This document shows positions 19,141-28,907 of a stretch of 64,000 nt of DNA, piece by piece. The DNA is taken from contig NZ_QUZU01000013.1 of assembly GCF_004682055.1 (NCBI RefSeq), forward strand, positions 1 to 64,000. Reading direction: 5' to 3'. The stretch comes from Pseudomonas kairouanensis. Its GTDB lineage: Bacteria > Pseudomonadota > Gammaproteobacteria > Pseudomonadales > Pseudomonadaceae. Both the position numbers and the translations under genes were made by a program. The notes beneath the pieces were generated by a model. The model was not told the DNA's origin and searched no databases. It saw only the letters and a program-made list of their open reading frames with translations. The stretch's first letter is position 1; each line of letters starts with the position of its first letter.

Positions 19141-20382
19141 ATGTCCGAGCCCGATATCGTTGTGGTCGGCGCCGGTATTATCGGCGTGGCCTGCGCCTTG
19201 CAACTGGCCCGCCAAGGCAAGCGCGTGGTGGTGCTGGACCCACAGGCGCCGGGCATGGGCGCGTCCTATGGCAATGCCGGGCACCTGGCCACCGAGCAGG
19301 TGTTTCCCATTGCCGACGTGTCGATCCTCAAGCGCCTGCCGGCCATGCTGCTGGACCCCATGGGCCCCCTGCGCCTGGACTGGCGATACCTGCCCCGCGC
19401 CCTGCCCTGGTTTATCCGCCTGCTGTTGAACCTGCGCCCGGCGTATTACCAGCGCACGGTGAGCGGTATTCGCGCGCTCAACGAAGACAGCCTGGGTGCG
19501 TGGCAACGGCTGTTGCGCAGCATCGAGCAACCGCAGTTGCTGCGTGAGGACGGCTCACTGTTGGTGTTCGAGCGCACCGAGTCCCGCGCGGGCCTCGACG
19601 CCTTGCAACACCGTATGCGCCAACAGCAGGTGCCGGTGGACTTCTGGTCGGGGGACGCTGTGCGCCAGGCCGCGCCGCAACTGAGCAATGGTATTCAAGG
19701 GGGGCTGTTCTTTCCGGCTACCGGACACTTTCTCGATCCCCACCAGGTGGTGTGCGAACTGGTCAAGGCGGCGAAGGCCATGGGTGTGCAATTTCTACGG
19801 CACCGGGTGCTGGATGGGCGTGTCGGCGAGCAGCGCGTGTGGCTGACCACCGATCAAGGCCCCGTCCAGGCGAGCCAGGTGCTGATTGCCTGTGGCGCCC
19901 ACTCGGCCAGGCTGACGGCTGCTCTGACCGGTAAAAAAGTGCCGCTGGACACCGAGCGCGGCTACCACCTGACACTACCCAATGAACACAATCGCCTGCC
20001 CTTTGCCGTCACCTCGCTGGAGCGAAAATTCATCATGACGCCCATGACCTGCGGCCTGCGCCTGGCGGGCACGGTGGAATTTGCAGGCCTTGAACAACCC
20101 GCAAACATGGCCCGCGCCTGGCAGCTGCACCGGTTGAGCCAGGGGTTGTTCCGTGAGGATTTGACGGCAGAGGGTGCAATGCCGTGGATGGGGTTCAGGC
20201 CTTCGTTGCCGGACTCGCTGCCAATCATTGATCGGGTGTGCGATGGCAAGGTGCTGCTTGCGTTCGGGCATCAGCACCTGGGGTTGACGCAGGCGGCGGT
20301 GACGGCGCAAATGGTGGCGCGCCTGGTATCCTCCGTAAGCATGCGTACGTCCGGCGAGTACTCCCTGAGCCGATTCAAATAA
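19141..20382 (+). CDS. FAD-dependent D-hydroxyproline dehydrogenase (DAO family)
   Basis: 413 residues. The N-terminal FAD-binding motif is VVVGAGIIGVACALQLA, and a C-terminal DAO segment ends with LLAFGHQHLGLTQAA. The family oxidises D-amino acids. Placed three bases after the deaminase and in one operon with the epimerase, it should oxidise cis-4-hydroxy-D-proline to the pyrroline that the deaminase uses (LhpB-type role, inferred from context). The last pathway enzyme, alpha-ketoglutarate semialdehyde dehydrogenase, is not in this window. Confidence 0.9.
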   Translation: MSEPDIVVVGAGIIGVACALQLARQGKRVVVLDPQAPGMGASYGNAGHLATEQVFPIADVSILKRLPAMLLDPMGPLRLDWRYLPRALPWFIRLLLNLRPAYYQRTVSGIRALNEDSLGAWQRLLRSIEQPQLLREDGSLLVFERTESRAGLDALQHRMRQQQVPVDFWSGDAVRQAAPQLSNGIQGGLFFPATGHFLDPHQVVCELVKAAKAMGVQFLRHRVLDGRVGEQRVWLTTDQGPVQASQVLIACGAHSARLTAALTGKKVPLDTERGYHLTLPNEHNRLPFAVTSLERKFIMTPMTCGLRLAGTVEFAGLEQPANMARAWQLHRLSQGLFREDLTAEGAMPWMGFRPSLPDSLPIIDRVCDGKVLLAFGHQHLGLTQAAVTAQMVARLVSSVSMRTSGEYSLSRFK

Positions 20383-20553
20383 AACCAGAAGCGTCTTACA
20401 CCTTCTGTAGGACGGTCTCTGCGAGCCCACTGGCATGCTGGTTAACGCTGTCGGCGGTAGCTCAAGTAAACATTGCGTGACGATTCCACCCGACGCCCAC
20501 GAAAAGCGACCTGATAAAACCCAAGGCGGCCACTTCTGCACGAGACCGCTATC

Positions 20554-23181
20554 GTGAATAAACTGCCTTCTCCCCCCATCTCCGGCGCCTGGTTCTGGGT
20601 TGGCAAGCTGACTCCGCCGTTGACCTTGCTGACGTCGCTGCCCCGACCGTCGCTGCTGGAGTCCTTTCAACAGCGGCTCAAAGGTCCGTTGGTATTGATG
20701 GTGGCGCCCGCCGGTTTTGGGAAGACCACACTGATGATGCAGTGGCGGCAAACCCTGCTCTCTCAGACAACCCCAACCATTGCTGCCTGGCTTTCACTGG
20801 ATGGAGCCGACAGCGACCCCAACCGTTTCCTGTCTTATTTGATCCTTACCCTGGACCACGCGGGGCTGCATCTGGGGCATTTGCCGCGCCTGGCGCAAAC
20901 CCAGGCGCTGGACGCCCAACCGCAACGCACCCTCACTGCGTTGCTGCATGCACTTGCCCGGGAGAACCGTCGTGTCACGTTGTTTATTGACGACTACCAC
21001 TGTGCGGCCAACCCGCAACTGGACACGCTTGTACAGGCGTTGCTGGAGCAGGCCGCGCCCTGGCTAGAATGGGTGGTGTCGACCCGTATCCGTCCGAGTT
21101 GGCCGCTGGCGCAGTGGAAAGCCAATGGGTGGGTGCACGAAATGGCTGCACACGCGCTCAAACTCACAGCGGCGCAAACCGCTGCCATCCTTGGTCCTGA
21201 CCTTTTGCCTGGCGAACTCGAACACCTGTATCGAACCACAGAAGGCTGGGCAGTAGCCGTGCAGCTGGCACGTTTATGGCGGGCCAGCGGCGACGCTTCG
21301 TTGTATGGGCTCACCGCGTTTTCTGGGCGGGTCGCCGATATTGCCGATTACCTGACCGGGCAAGTCGTCCAGCGCTTGCCTGCTGAATGCCAGACGTTCC
21401 TGCGTGATATGGCGCTGCTGGAGCGCTTCAACGCCGAATTGGCCGATGCGGTGCGCGGACGCAACGACAGTGCGCAATTACTGGTGCAATTGGCCCATCA
21501 GGACGCCCTGCTGGTGCCGTTGGATGCCGGGCGCCATTGGTTCCGCCATCACCGGCTGCTGCAAGACTTTCTCAACCAGGGTATCGATGCCAGTGCAGCG
21601 CGGAATATCCACTACGCCGCAGCGCTGTGGCTGGCCGAACAGAACGACTGGGCACAAGCCATTGCCTATGCACTGCGCGCCCGTGACACACGTCTGGCAG
21701 TAACGTTGGTAGTGCGCGCCGGCAGTTGGGAGGTGGTGCTCTACAACGGCATCCGTTATGCGCAAAGCCTGTTGCAACAGTTCGACGAGAAGACCCTCAG
21801 TGCAGAACCCGACTTGCTGCTGCTCCAGGCCTATTTGCACGCCAAGCTTGGCGAACATGCCCTTGCCAGCCAACTGCTCGACCTGGCCTGGGGCCGGGTT
21901 CAAGCTGATTCACGCCTGACACGGGATTTCCAGGTCATCCAGACGTTGGCCCGCGCTTATGTGGATAGCTTCGACACCACCCCCACAGTCGCTGCCACAG
22001 ACTGCGACCTGCTCGCCGCTGCCACACTCGAATGCGTTCACGCCCTCCAGGCATTGACCCTGGGCGAACTACCGGTGGCGTTGCAAGCCGTGCGTTCGGC
22101 GCACATCAAGATGCGCCTGGTTGCCAGCCCACGCGGTGAAACCTATTGCCGGGTCCATGAAGCGCAAGTCCTGGCATTGACCGGTGATCTTACGGCCTCC
22201 TCGCAGTTGGTCGAGGACGCGCTGGCCGTTGCCGATCGCCAGTTTGGCAGTGAAAGCTCGGTAAGGGCGCTGGTGGGATGCCTCAAGGCACAGCATCTGT
22301 ATTGGCAAGGCGACTGGGCCGAGGCGACCCCTTGGTTCCGGGATGGCTGGGCCTCGCTCAAGCACACCGATGGCTGGCTGGATATCGCCGCCGTCGCCGC
22401 CGAGGTGGCGTGGCGAACCTCCCTGCGCACCCTGGGCCTGCAACCGGCGCTGCTTGAGCTTGAGCATGTAAGGCAATTGGCCGATGCGCGCAACTGGCAG
22501 CGCCTGGCACGCTTGGCCAGCGCTTGGCGCGTCGACCTCCTGGTACAAGCCGGCTCGTTGAACCAAGCCCGTCAATCTGCGCTCATCGCGAACCTGGAGA
22601 GCGCCGCCGACAACCCTGAAGACTGGCGCAACCAGGAAGCCGCGACGTTGGCGCTGGCCAGGTTGCAGTTTGCCACGGGCGCCTCGGGTGCTGCGCTCAA
22701 CCGCTTGCTGCTGGGCATCCGATCATTGCAACAACGCGGTTTGCATCTCCCTGCGGCGCGCCTGCAGGTCCTCACGTTGACGGCCTTCGGCAAAGGCTTT
22801 CCCATGACGCCAAACGACACGCTGGCAACGATCCCACCGCCGGCCCTGCCCGGTTTGCTACTGGAAGCCGGGCCCGGTGTACTGCCGGCACTGGAGGCAT
22901 GCACCAGCACCCATACCGCCTTGCACTCGATTGTCACGCGCTTGCGCGGCTGGCGCGCTCACCCCGTTCGCCCGCGCCTGCCCTTCAGCCCCAAAGAGAT
23001 GCAAATCCTTACGCTGTTGGCCGAAGGTCAGTCGAACAAGGCCATTGCCCAAGGCATGGATATTTCGGAAAACACCGTGAAATTTCATCTGAAACACATC
23101 TTCACCAAGCTGTGCGTGGATAACCGCACCGCTGCCATGGCGGCCGCCGTGCGCCTGGGCCTGGTGAGCCCCATGCGCTGA
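20554..23181 (+). CDS. MalT-like LuxR-family ATP-dependent regulator
   Basis: Large STAND-type regulator of 875 residues. The Walker A motif is APAGFGKTT (~residues 52-60), and FIDDYH is a likely Walker B. A long helical/TPR-like middle follows, then a C-terminal LuxR HTH at ~808-870 (FSPKEMQILTLLAEGQSNKAIAQ...ENTVKFHLKHIF). The start is GTG 20554. It precedes the hydantoin-type operon on the same strand with a 155-base gap that contains the palindrome ACCCGTATGGGT, so it is the likely activator of that operon, responding to a small-molecule inducer. Confidence 0.87.
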   Translation: MNKLPSPPISGAWFWVGKLTPPLTLLTSLPRPSLLESFQQRLKGPLVLMVAPAGFGKTTLMMQWRQTLLSQTTPTIAAWLSLDGADSDPNRFLSYLILTLDHAGLHLGHLPRLAQTQALDAQPQRTLTALLHALARENRRVTLFIDDYHCAANPQLDTLVQALLEQAAPWLEWVVSTRIRPSWPLAQWKANGWVHEMAAHALKLTAAQTAAILGPDLLPGELEHLYRTTEGWAVAVQLARLWRASGDASLYGLTAFSGRVADIADYLTGQVVQRLPAECQTFLRDMALLERFNAELADAVRGRNDSAQLLVQLAHQDALLVPLDAGRHWFRHHRLLQDFLNQGIDASAARNIHYAAALWLAEQNDWAQAIAYALRARDTRLAVTLVVRAGSWEVVLYNGIRYAQSLLQQFDEKTLSAEPDLLLLQAYLHAKLGEHALASQLLDLAWGRVQADSRLTRDFQVIQTLARAYVDSFDTTPTVAATDCDLLAAATLECVHALQALTLGELPVALQAVRSAHIKMRLVASPRGETYCRVHEAQVLALTGDLTASSQLVEDALAVADRQFGSESSVRALVGCLKAQHLYWQGDWAEATPWFRDGWASLKHTDGWLDIAAVAAEVAWRTSLRTLGLQPALLELEHVRQLADARNWQRLARLASAWRVDLLVQAGSLNQARQSALIANLESAADNPEDWRNQEAATLALARLQFATGASGAALNRLLLGIRSLQQRGLHLPAARLQVLTLTAFGKGFPMTPNDTLATIPPPALPGLLLEAGPGVLPALEACTSTHTALHSIVTRLRGWRAHPVRPRLPFSPKEMQILTLLAEGQSNKAIAQGMDISENTVKFHLKHIFTKLCVDNRTAAMAAAVRLGLVSPMR

Positions 23182-23192
23182 CCCACCAACCC

Positions 23193-23204
23193 ACCCGTAT
23201 GGGT
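23193..23204. promoter_or_regulatory. Inverted repeat, candidate operator of the hydantoin operon
   Basis: ACCC-GTAT-GGGT lies 12 bases after the LuxR gene stop and ~130 bases before hyuA. Location and symmetry fit an activator site. It is short, so chance is possible. Confidence 0.35.
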
Positions 23205-23336
23205 AGTCGACCACCCGCTAACCGCCACACCTACCCGCCCTGTCGATGGCGGCTGCCGCACAACGCCCCCTAGCATTGCCCACGTCAGCAAGAGGCGCTG
23301 CGACGGCGTCGACAACCCTGAAACAGGAGATGCCCT

Positions 23337-25424
23337 GTGGGAATGTACGGTAAGAAAACAGTACGCGTAGCCACCGACGTCGGAGGCACTTTCACCGACC
23401 TTGTGTACTTCGAGAACGATTCGGCCACTGGCGAACAAACAATTCGCACAGCCAAAGTCGACACCACCCCGCCCAACTTTGCCCAGGGTGTGCTCAACGT
23501 CATCCGCAAGGCCGACGTGAGCCTGGAAAACGTGGACTTCCTGGCTCACGGCACCACGGTGGTGATCAATGCCCTGACCGAACGCCGAGGCGTCAAAACC
23601 GGGCTGATCACCACCCAAGGCTTTCGCGATGTACTGGAAATCGCCCGCGCCAACCGTCCCGACTACTTCAACCTCAAATGGGTAAAGCCCGCCCCATTCG
23701 TACCGCGTTACTTGCGCCGGGAAGTGGCTGGCCGCCTGCACACCAATGGCCAGGAGCGCCAGCCGCTGGAGCTTGCGCAGATCGCCGAGATCATCGAGGC
23801 CTTCCGTGCCGACAACGTGCAAGCCATCGCTATCTGCCTGTTGCATGCCTACGCCAACCCTGCCCATGAGCAAGCGGTGCTGGCTGAAGTACACCGGCTC
23901 TGGCCGCAGGTGTCGGTGGTGGCGTCCCACCAGATCACCCGCGAATGGCGTGAGTACGAACGTTCCAGCACCACCGTGCTGTCGGCCTACGTGCAACCCA
24001 TCGCCGCCCGCTACCTCGACGACCTGGCCTGCGGCCTGCGTGACAATGGTTACAAAGCCCCGTTGTACATCATGCAGTCCAACTGTGGTGTGGACAGTGT
24101 GGAGCATGCGCGGGAAACCCCGATCACCATGGTCGAATCCGGGCCCGCCAGTGGTTTCTGGGCGGCGGCTGAACTGGGCCGCCTGATTGATGAGCCAAAC
24201 CTCTTGGGCCTGGACATAGGCGGCACCACTGCCAAGTGCGCATTGATCCGCAATGGCCAGGTGTCGATCAAGACCGACTACTGGATTGAGCGTAACCGGA
24301 TCAACGCGGGCTACCCGATCATGGTGCCGGTGGTTGACCTGGTAGAAATCGGCAACGGGGGTGGCTCCATCGCTTGGGTCGATGACTTCGACAAACTGCA
24401 TGTTGGCCCTCAATCGGCGGGCGCTGTGCCGGGGCCCGTTGCCTATGGCAACGGCGGAACGCAGATCACCACCACCGACGCCAACTTGATACTTGGGCGT
24501 ATCAACCCGGACTATTTTTGCGGCGGTGACGTGGTCGCCGATCTGCCTGCCGTTTCACGGGGCCTGGATGCCCTCGGCCAACGCCTGCAACTGCCCGTGG
24601 ATGAGATCGCGCGGGGCATCGTGCGCCTGGCAAATGACAATATGGTCAATGCATTGAAATTGGTGTCATTGAGTCGTGGCCATGACCCACGGGAACTGAC
24701 CTTGATGGCGTTTGGCGGCGGCGGCGCGATGCATGCCGTGGCCCTGGCCCAGGAGTTGGGCGTAAAAAAGGTCATCGTGCCCCGCAGCGCTTCGGTGTTT
24801 TCTGCCTGGGGCATGACCCTCTCGGACCTGCGCCGCGACCTGTTTATCAACCGCTTCGTCGAGACAACGCAATTGCACAATCTGGAGCAGGCCCAACTGT
24901 TCCTGGCAGGACTGACGTGCTCCGCCCGCGAGCAATTCGTAGACGAGGCCGTGGCGCCAACGCAAGTCGAGCTTCTCGTGCACTGCAAGTTGCGCTACCA
25001 GAACCAGGAGCATTCGGTGGAGGTGACGCTCAACCCTGACGAGCGCCTGGACGCGGACTGGCCTGCGATAGAGCAACGCTTCCACAGCCTCTACGAACAG
25101 CACTACACCTACTGCCTGCAGGCACCTGTGGAAATCATCGGTTTTCACTTGGTAGCCGTGGCCCAGATCGGCAAGTTGGCGCCCCAGGCACTGCCGGTCA
25201 GTGGCCGCATGGTCAGCGAGGCATGCAAGGGCACCCGGCGCGTTGACTATGCCCAGGACGGCATCCATCAAGCGAGTCTGTATGACTACGACCTGCTCGA
25301 ACCGCTGATGACATTCTTTGGTCCAGCCATCGTCGAGGACGCAGGCACCACGGTGGTGGTGCACCCCGGTAATCGCGTGGATGTGGACCGCCTGGGCAAC
25401 CTGCACATCTTGATCAACGGCTGA
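23337..25424 (+). CDS. HyuA: hydantoinase A / oxoprolinase family, ATP-dependent hydantoinase subunit
   Basis: 695 residues. The N-terminal ATP-binding strand VATDVGGTFTDLVYF, AHGTTVVINALTERRG, and the later LGLDIGGTTAKCALI belong to the hydantoinase A/acetone carboxylase-beta/oxoprolinase-A family. GTG 23337 is preferred: AGGAG is seven bases upstream, against thirteen for ATG 23343. The next gene is the HyuB partner. The neighbouring Asp/Glu/hydantoin racemase favours a hydantoin (or N-methylhydantoin) substrate over 5-oxoproline, but this is inference. Confidence 0.88.
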   Translation: MGMYGKKTVRVATDVGGTFTDLVYFENDSATGEQTIRTAKVDTTPPNFAQGVLNVIRKADVSLENVDFLAHGTTVVINALTERRGVKTGLITTQGFRDVLEIARANRPDYFNLKWVKPAPFVPRYLRREVAGRLHTNGQERQPLELAQIAEIIEAFRADNVQAIAICLLHAYANPAHEQAVLAEVHRLWPQVSVVASHQITREWREYERSSTTVLSAYVQPIAARYLDDLACGLRDNGYKAPLYIMQSNCGVDSVEHARETPITMVESGPASGFWAAAELGRLIDEPNLLGLDIGGTTAKCALIRNGQVSIKTDYWIERNRINAGYPIMVPVVDLVEIGNGGGSIAWVDDFDKLHVGPQSAGAVPGPVAYGNGGTQITTTDANLILGRINPDYFCGGDVVADLPAVSRGLDALGQRLQLPVDEIARGIVRLANDNMVNALKLVSLSRGHDPRELTLMAFGGGGAMHAVALAQELGVKKVIVPRSASVFSAWGMTLSDLRRDLFINRFVETTQLHNLEQAQLFLAGLTCSAREQFVDEAVAPTQVELLVHCKLRYQNQEHSVEVTLNPDERLDADWPAIEQRFHSLYEQHYTYCLQAPVEIIGFHLVAVAQIGKLAPQALPVSGRMVSEACKGTRRVDYAQDGIHQASLYDYDLLEPLMTFFGPAIVEDAGTTVVVHPGNRVDVDRLGNLHILING

Positions 25425-25436
25425 AGGAGCACTGCC

Positions 25437-27095
25437 ATGCGTACACTCGATATCTTTACCCGCGACATCATACAAAACTCGCTCCAGGCAATTGCTGACG
25501 AGATGTTCAGCGCCATGCGCAACGCCGCCATGAGCCCAGTGATTTATGAAGTGCTGGACATGGGAACCGGCATCACCGACGCCCAGGGCGAGATCGCCAG
25601 CTCAGGGGCAGGTATTCCAGCCTTTGTCGGCGTACTGGACAAAGCCGTGAAGAAAATCCTGCTGCATCACCCATCGCCCCACGACATTGAAGACGGCGAC
25701 ATTTTCATCAGCAACGACCCCCATGACGGCGCCGTAACCCACCTTAACGATGTGGTGCTGGCCATGCCGGTGTTCGCCCAAGGCACGTTGGTGGCCTGGA
25801 CCGCCAATATCGCGCACTGGAACGATGTGGGCGGTTGCGTTCCAGGCTCATTGTCGACGGAGGCTACGGATATCTTCCAGGAAGGGTTGCGCCTGGCGTC
25901 AGTCAAGCTGATCAGCAAAGGGCAACCCATCCGTTCGGTGTTGCAGATTCTGCGCACCAATACGCGCATGCCAGACTTCATGGAAGGTGACTTGTGGGCC
26001 GGGGTGGCGGCAGTACGGGGTGGCGCGACACGCTTGCGCGAACTGACCGAAAAATACGGCACTCACGTGTTTGTGCAAGCCATGAGCGATTTCATGGACC
26101 TGGGCGAAAAAGTCTCGCTCAAGGCCCTCGCCGAGTTACCCGCCGGGCAGTTTCACCTGGAGGAACAGCAAGACGACGGTAGTCTGTTCAAGGTGCGGAT
26201 CGATATTCGCGACACCGAGTTGGTCGTGGACCTGCGGGACAATCCCGACCAATGCCATGGGCCGACCAATCTCAGCCGCGACGGTGCAGTGGTGGCGGCG
26301 CAGATGGCGTTCAAGGCGCTGACGGCGCCACAAGGCATCACCAACGGCGGCACGTTTCGCCCACTGCGGGTACTGACCCGGCCGGGCTCGTTGTTCGACG
26401 CCCAACTGCCGGCAGCCGAAGGCTTCTACTTCGAGAACCTGATTCGGGTGCAGGACCTGATCCTGTGCTGCCTTGCCCAGCAATTTCCACAGCGCTTGCC
26501 CGCCGGCAATTTCGCCTCGGTGTGCGCGACCATCATTGGCGGCGTTCACCCAGACACCGGTCGCCTGTTCACCCTGGTGGAGCCCGAAATTGGTGGCTGG
26601 GGTGCCGAGCCCGGTCGCGACGGCAATAACGCTGTGTACTCCGGTCTGCATGGAGAAACCTACAACTGCCCCGTTGAGGTGTGTGAAGCCCGCTACGGGC
26701 TGTATGTGGAACAGCTCGCACTCAATGACGAACCTGGTGGCCATGGCCAGTACCGGGGCGGTCGGGGCGTGTGTATCGACTATCGGATTCGCGCCGACGC
26801 CAGCTTCATGACGTGTGGCTACACCCGCTCGGTCATTCCACCCTGGGGGTTGGAGCAAGGCGCTGAAGGCACGCCCAACTATGTAGAAGTCATCCGCAGT
26901 AATGGCGAACGCCAACGCTACTGCATGGCCAGCGGCGTTTCCCTGAATGCCGGCGACGTGGTCCGTGTGCGCACGGGTGCGGGCGGTGGTTACGGGCCGG
27001 CGAGCCAACGCGATCCCGATGCGGTGCGCGATGACGTGAAGAACGGTTACGTGGACGCAACCACCGCGCGAACGGTGTACGGCTTGACGCTCTGA
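25437..27095 (+). CDS. HyuB: hydantoinase B / oxoprolinase family subunit
   Basis: 552 residues. Family hallmarks are visible: AIADEMFSAMRNAA, DIFISNDPHDGAVTHLNDVV, GRDGNNAVYSGLHGETYNCPVE, and a glycine-rich C-terminus (GAGGGYGP). It pairs with HyuA to form the ATP-dependent ring-opening enzyme. A clear GGAG ribosome site lies before ATG, 13 bases after the HyuA stop. Confidence 0.9.
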   Translation: MRTLDIFTRDIIQNSLQAIADEMFSAMRNAAMSPVIYEVLDMGTGITDAQGEIASSGAGIPAFVGVLDKAVKKILLHHPSPHDIEDGDIFISNDPHDGAVTHLNDVVLAMPVFAQGTLVAWTANIAHWNDVGGCVPGSLSTEATDIFQEGLRLASVKLISKGQPIRSVLQILRTNTRMPDFMEGDLWAGVAAVRGGATRLRELTEKYGTHVFVQAMSDFMDLGEKVSLKALAELPAGQFHLEEQQDDGSLFKVRIDIRDTELVVDLRDNPDQCHGPTNLSRDGAVVAAQMAFKALTAPQGITNGGTFRPLRVLTRPGSLFDAQLPAAEGFYFENLIRVQDLILCCLAQQFPQRLPAGNFASVCATIIGGVHPDTGRLFTLVEPEIGGWGAEPGRDGNNAVYSGLHGETYNCPVEVCEARYGLYVEQLALNDEPGGHGQYRGGRGVCIDYRIRADASFMTCGYTRSVIPPWGLEQGAEGTPNYVEVIRSNGERQRYCMASGVSLNAGDVVRVRTGAGGGYGPASQRDPDAVRDDVKNGYVDATTARTVYGLTL

Positions 27096-27142
27096 CCTAC
27101 GCACCACGCCTTACAGAACAACAATAAAAAGAGAACACCACC

Positions 27143-28033
27143 ATGAAACTGCAGCACTCATCTCGTTTATGGGCAGGGCCCCTGCTTGCCTTGAGTTTGG
27201 GAGTAACCTCCCCGGCGAAAGGCGATCAATTCATCGGCTTTGCCCAGCCGGGGGAACCCGGCAAGTGGGCTCTGGAATCCTTCCCTGTGTTCAACCGCAC
27301 CGATGATGGCGACGTGCGAGCCGGCAGTAATACGGTGCTGGCGTACTTCTCGGAAACCGGGTTTACCGGCACACAGCGCGACCAGTTGCAGTTCTGGGTC
27401 GGTGCCGACGCCGGCTATACCGCCAGCAATGGCTCGCGTAATAACGGCGCCTGGGGCATGGCCTCGCCCAACCTGGGCCTGGCTTATTACTACAACGTAG
27501 TCGAACCCACCAGCGCCTACGGTGCCGACGATTTCACTACGTTCTGGGTCAATCCCACCCTGTCCCTGGAGTTCCCCAGCGGAAATGATGAAGGCACCGG
27601 TTATGGCGCCTTTGCCAACCGGTATGGCGCCAGTTTCAGCGTGGCTAACTACGTACGGGTAGGCCGGTTTGCCGCCACCTTTACACCGGCCGGTATTCAT
27701 TACGCATCGCGCAATCGCCATGCAACCGACCTGGGTACGGGCGACCCGGCGAGGCTGCGGGGCGGCATCAGCTTCTGGCTGGCCGATATCGCTGCGGGCT
27801 ACCTGGTCACCGATGACTTGTGGCTGGGCGTGCACCACTCCTACCACATCAACAATCGCTCGGCCTCGGACTTCAAGGCCTCCCGCCAAGGCAAAGTCGG
27901 ACCGGCAATGACCTACACCGGTTTCGCCAGCCAGGGGTTCTACGTGTCGGCCAATCTCAACTTCGATTACTACCACAGCGACAACCTGCCTTATTCCAAT
28001 AGCTTGACCATGGCCCTGGTGAAGTTTTTCTAG
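27143..28033 (+). CDS. Outer-membrane channel-like protein (phenol-degradation meta-pathway family)
   Basis: 296 residues with a signal peptide (about 27 residues, ending SPAKG-D) followed by alternating aromatic beta strands and a terminal Phe (VKFF), typical of outer-membrane barrels. NLGLAYYYN, LSLEFPSG, GYLVTDDLWLGVHHSY and NFDYY fit the 'MetA-pathway of phenol degradation' family that often accompanies catabolic operons. It probably admits the substrate of the hydantoin operon. Confidence 0.8.
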   Translation: MKLQHSSRLWAGPLLALSLGVTSPAKGDQFIGFAQPGEPGKWALESFPVFNRTDDGDVRAGSNTVLAYFSETGFTGTQRDQLQFWVGADAGYTASNGSRNNGAWGMASPNLGLAYYYNVVEPTSAYGADDFTTFWVNPTLSLEFPSGNDEGTGYGAFANRYGASFSVANYVRVGRFAATFTPAGIHYASRNRHATDLGTGDPARLRGGISFWLADIAAGYLVTDDLWLGVHHSYHINNRSASDFKASRQGKVGPAMTYTGFASQGFYVSANLNFDYYHSDNLPYSNSLTMALVKFF

Positions 28034-28065
28034 GGCCCCTCATTTCTTCTATCGAGGAAGACCGT

Positions 28066-28887
28066 ATGACCCCTTCGCCTTTCAACATCGCACCGCAAGA
28101 CATTCCCGTCACCGTTCGCTGGCTCAACCCCATTGGCTGCCCAACGTTCGACGAACCGATTGCCCATCTGCTGCACAGCATCAAGCAACCTTGTACCCGA
28201 GTTGAAGTAGTGTCCTTTGATATGCCCCATAGCCCTTCGCACCTTGAATACCGGACCTACGAGGCGCTCACCTATGAACGCACCGTACACGTCGCTCGCG
28301 ACAGTGCCCGTGAAGGCGTGGACGCCTTGGTGATTGGTTGTTTTTACGACCCCACCCTGGAGGACGCGCGGGAAATCTCTGGCGAGACCCTGGTCGTGGC
28401 ACCCTGCCAGGCAAGCCTGCAAGTGGTGGAGCAGTTAGCCAATCGCTTTTCGATCATCGTCGGGCGTGCCAAGTGGATTGAACAGATGCGCGCACGGGTC
28501 CAAGGCTACGGCGCCGCCGACCGATTGGCATCGCTAAGGCCCCTGGGCATGGGCGTGGACGAGTTTCAGGTGGACCATGCCGTTACCCGCCGCCGAATCA
28601 TCGAACAAGCCCACCGCGCCGTGGAGGATGACGGCGCCGAAGCCATCATCCTCGGCTGCACCATCGAATTCGGCTTTTTCGAAGAGGTGCAGCGCGAAGT
28701 CGGCGTGCCGGTGATTGACCCGGTGGTGGCTGCCTTTAAAGTCGCCGAGTCCATGGCCGGCATGAAGCGCAGGTTTGGCTGGCGCCCTAGCCGGGTCGGC
28801 AGCTGTGAACCACCGCCAGAGGCGGAAATCGAGCGATTCGGTTTATTCCAGGGGCCCGCGCCCATCGGTAATCGCATCATCGCCTGA
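28066..28887 (+). CDS. Asp/Glu/hydantoin racemase-family protein
   Basis: 273 residues. The two catalytic cysteines of this family are present in GCFYDP (C92) and GCTIEFG (C198). The protein would racemise the hydantoin or a related carbamoyl/amino-acid intermediate so that both enantiomers can enter the HyuAB step. It lies inside the operon, 32 bases after the channel gene, with GAGGAAG upstream of the ATG. Confidence 0.88.
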   Translation: MTPSPFNIAPQDIPVTVRWLNPIGCPTFDEPIAHLLHSIKQPCTRVEVVSFDMPHSPSHLEYRTYEALTYERTVHVARDSAREGVDALVIGCFYDPTLEDAREISGETLVVAPCQASLQVVEQLANRFSIIVGRAKWIEQMRARVQGYGAADRLASLRPLGMGVDEFQVDHAVTRRRIIEQAHRAVEDDGAEAIILGCTIEFGFFEEVQREVGVPVIDPVVAAFKVAESMAGMKRRFGWRPSRVGSCEPPPEAEIERFGLFQGPAPIGNRIIA

Positions 28888-28907
28888 CGTCGAAAAGGAT
28901 CGTGATC

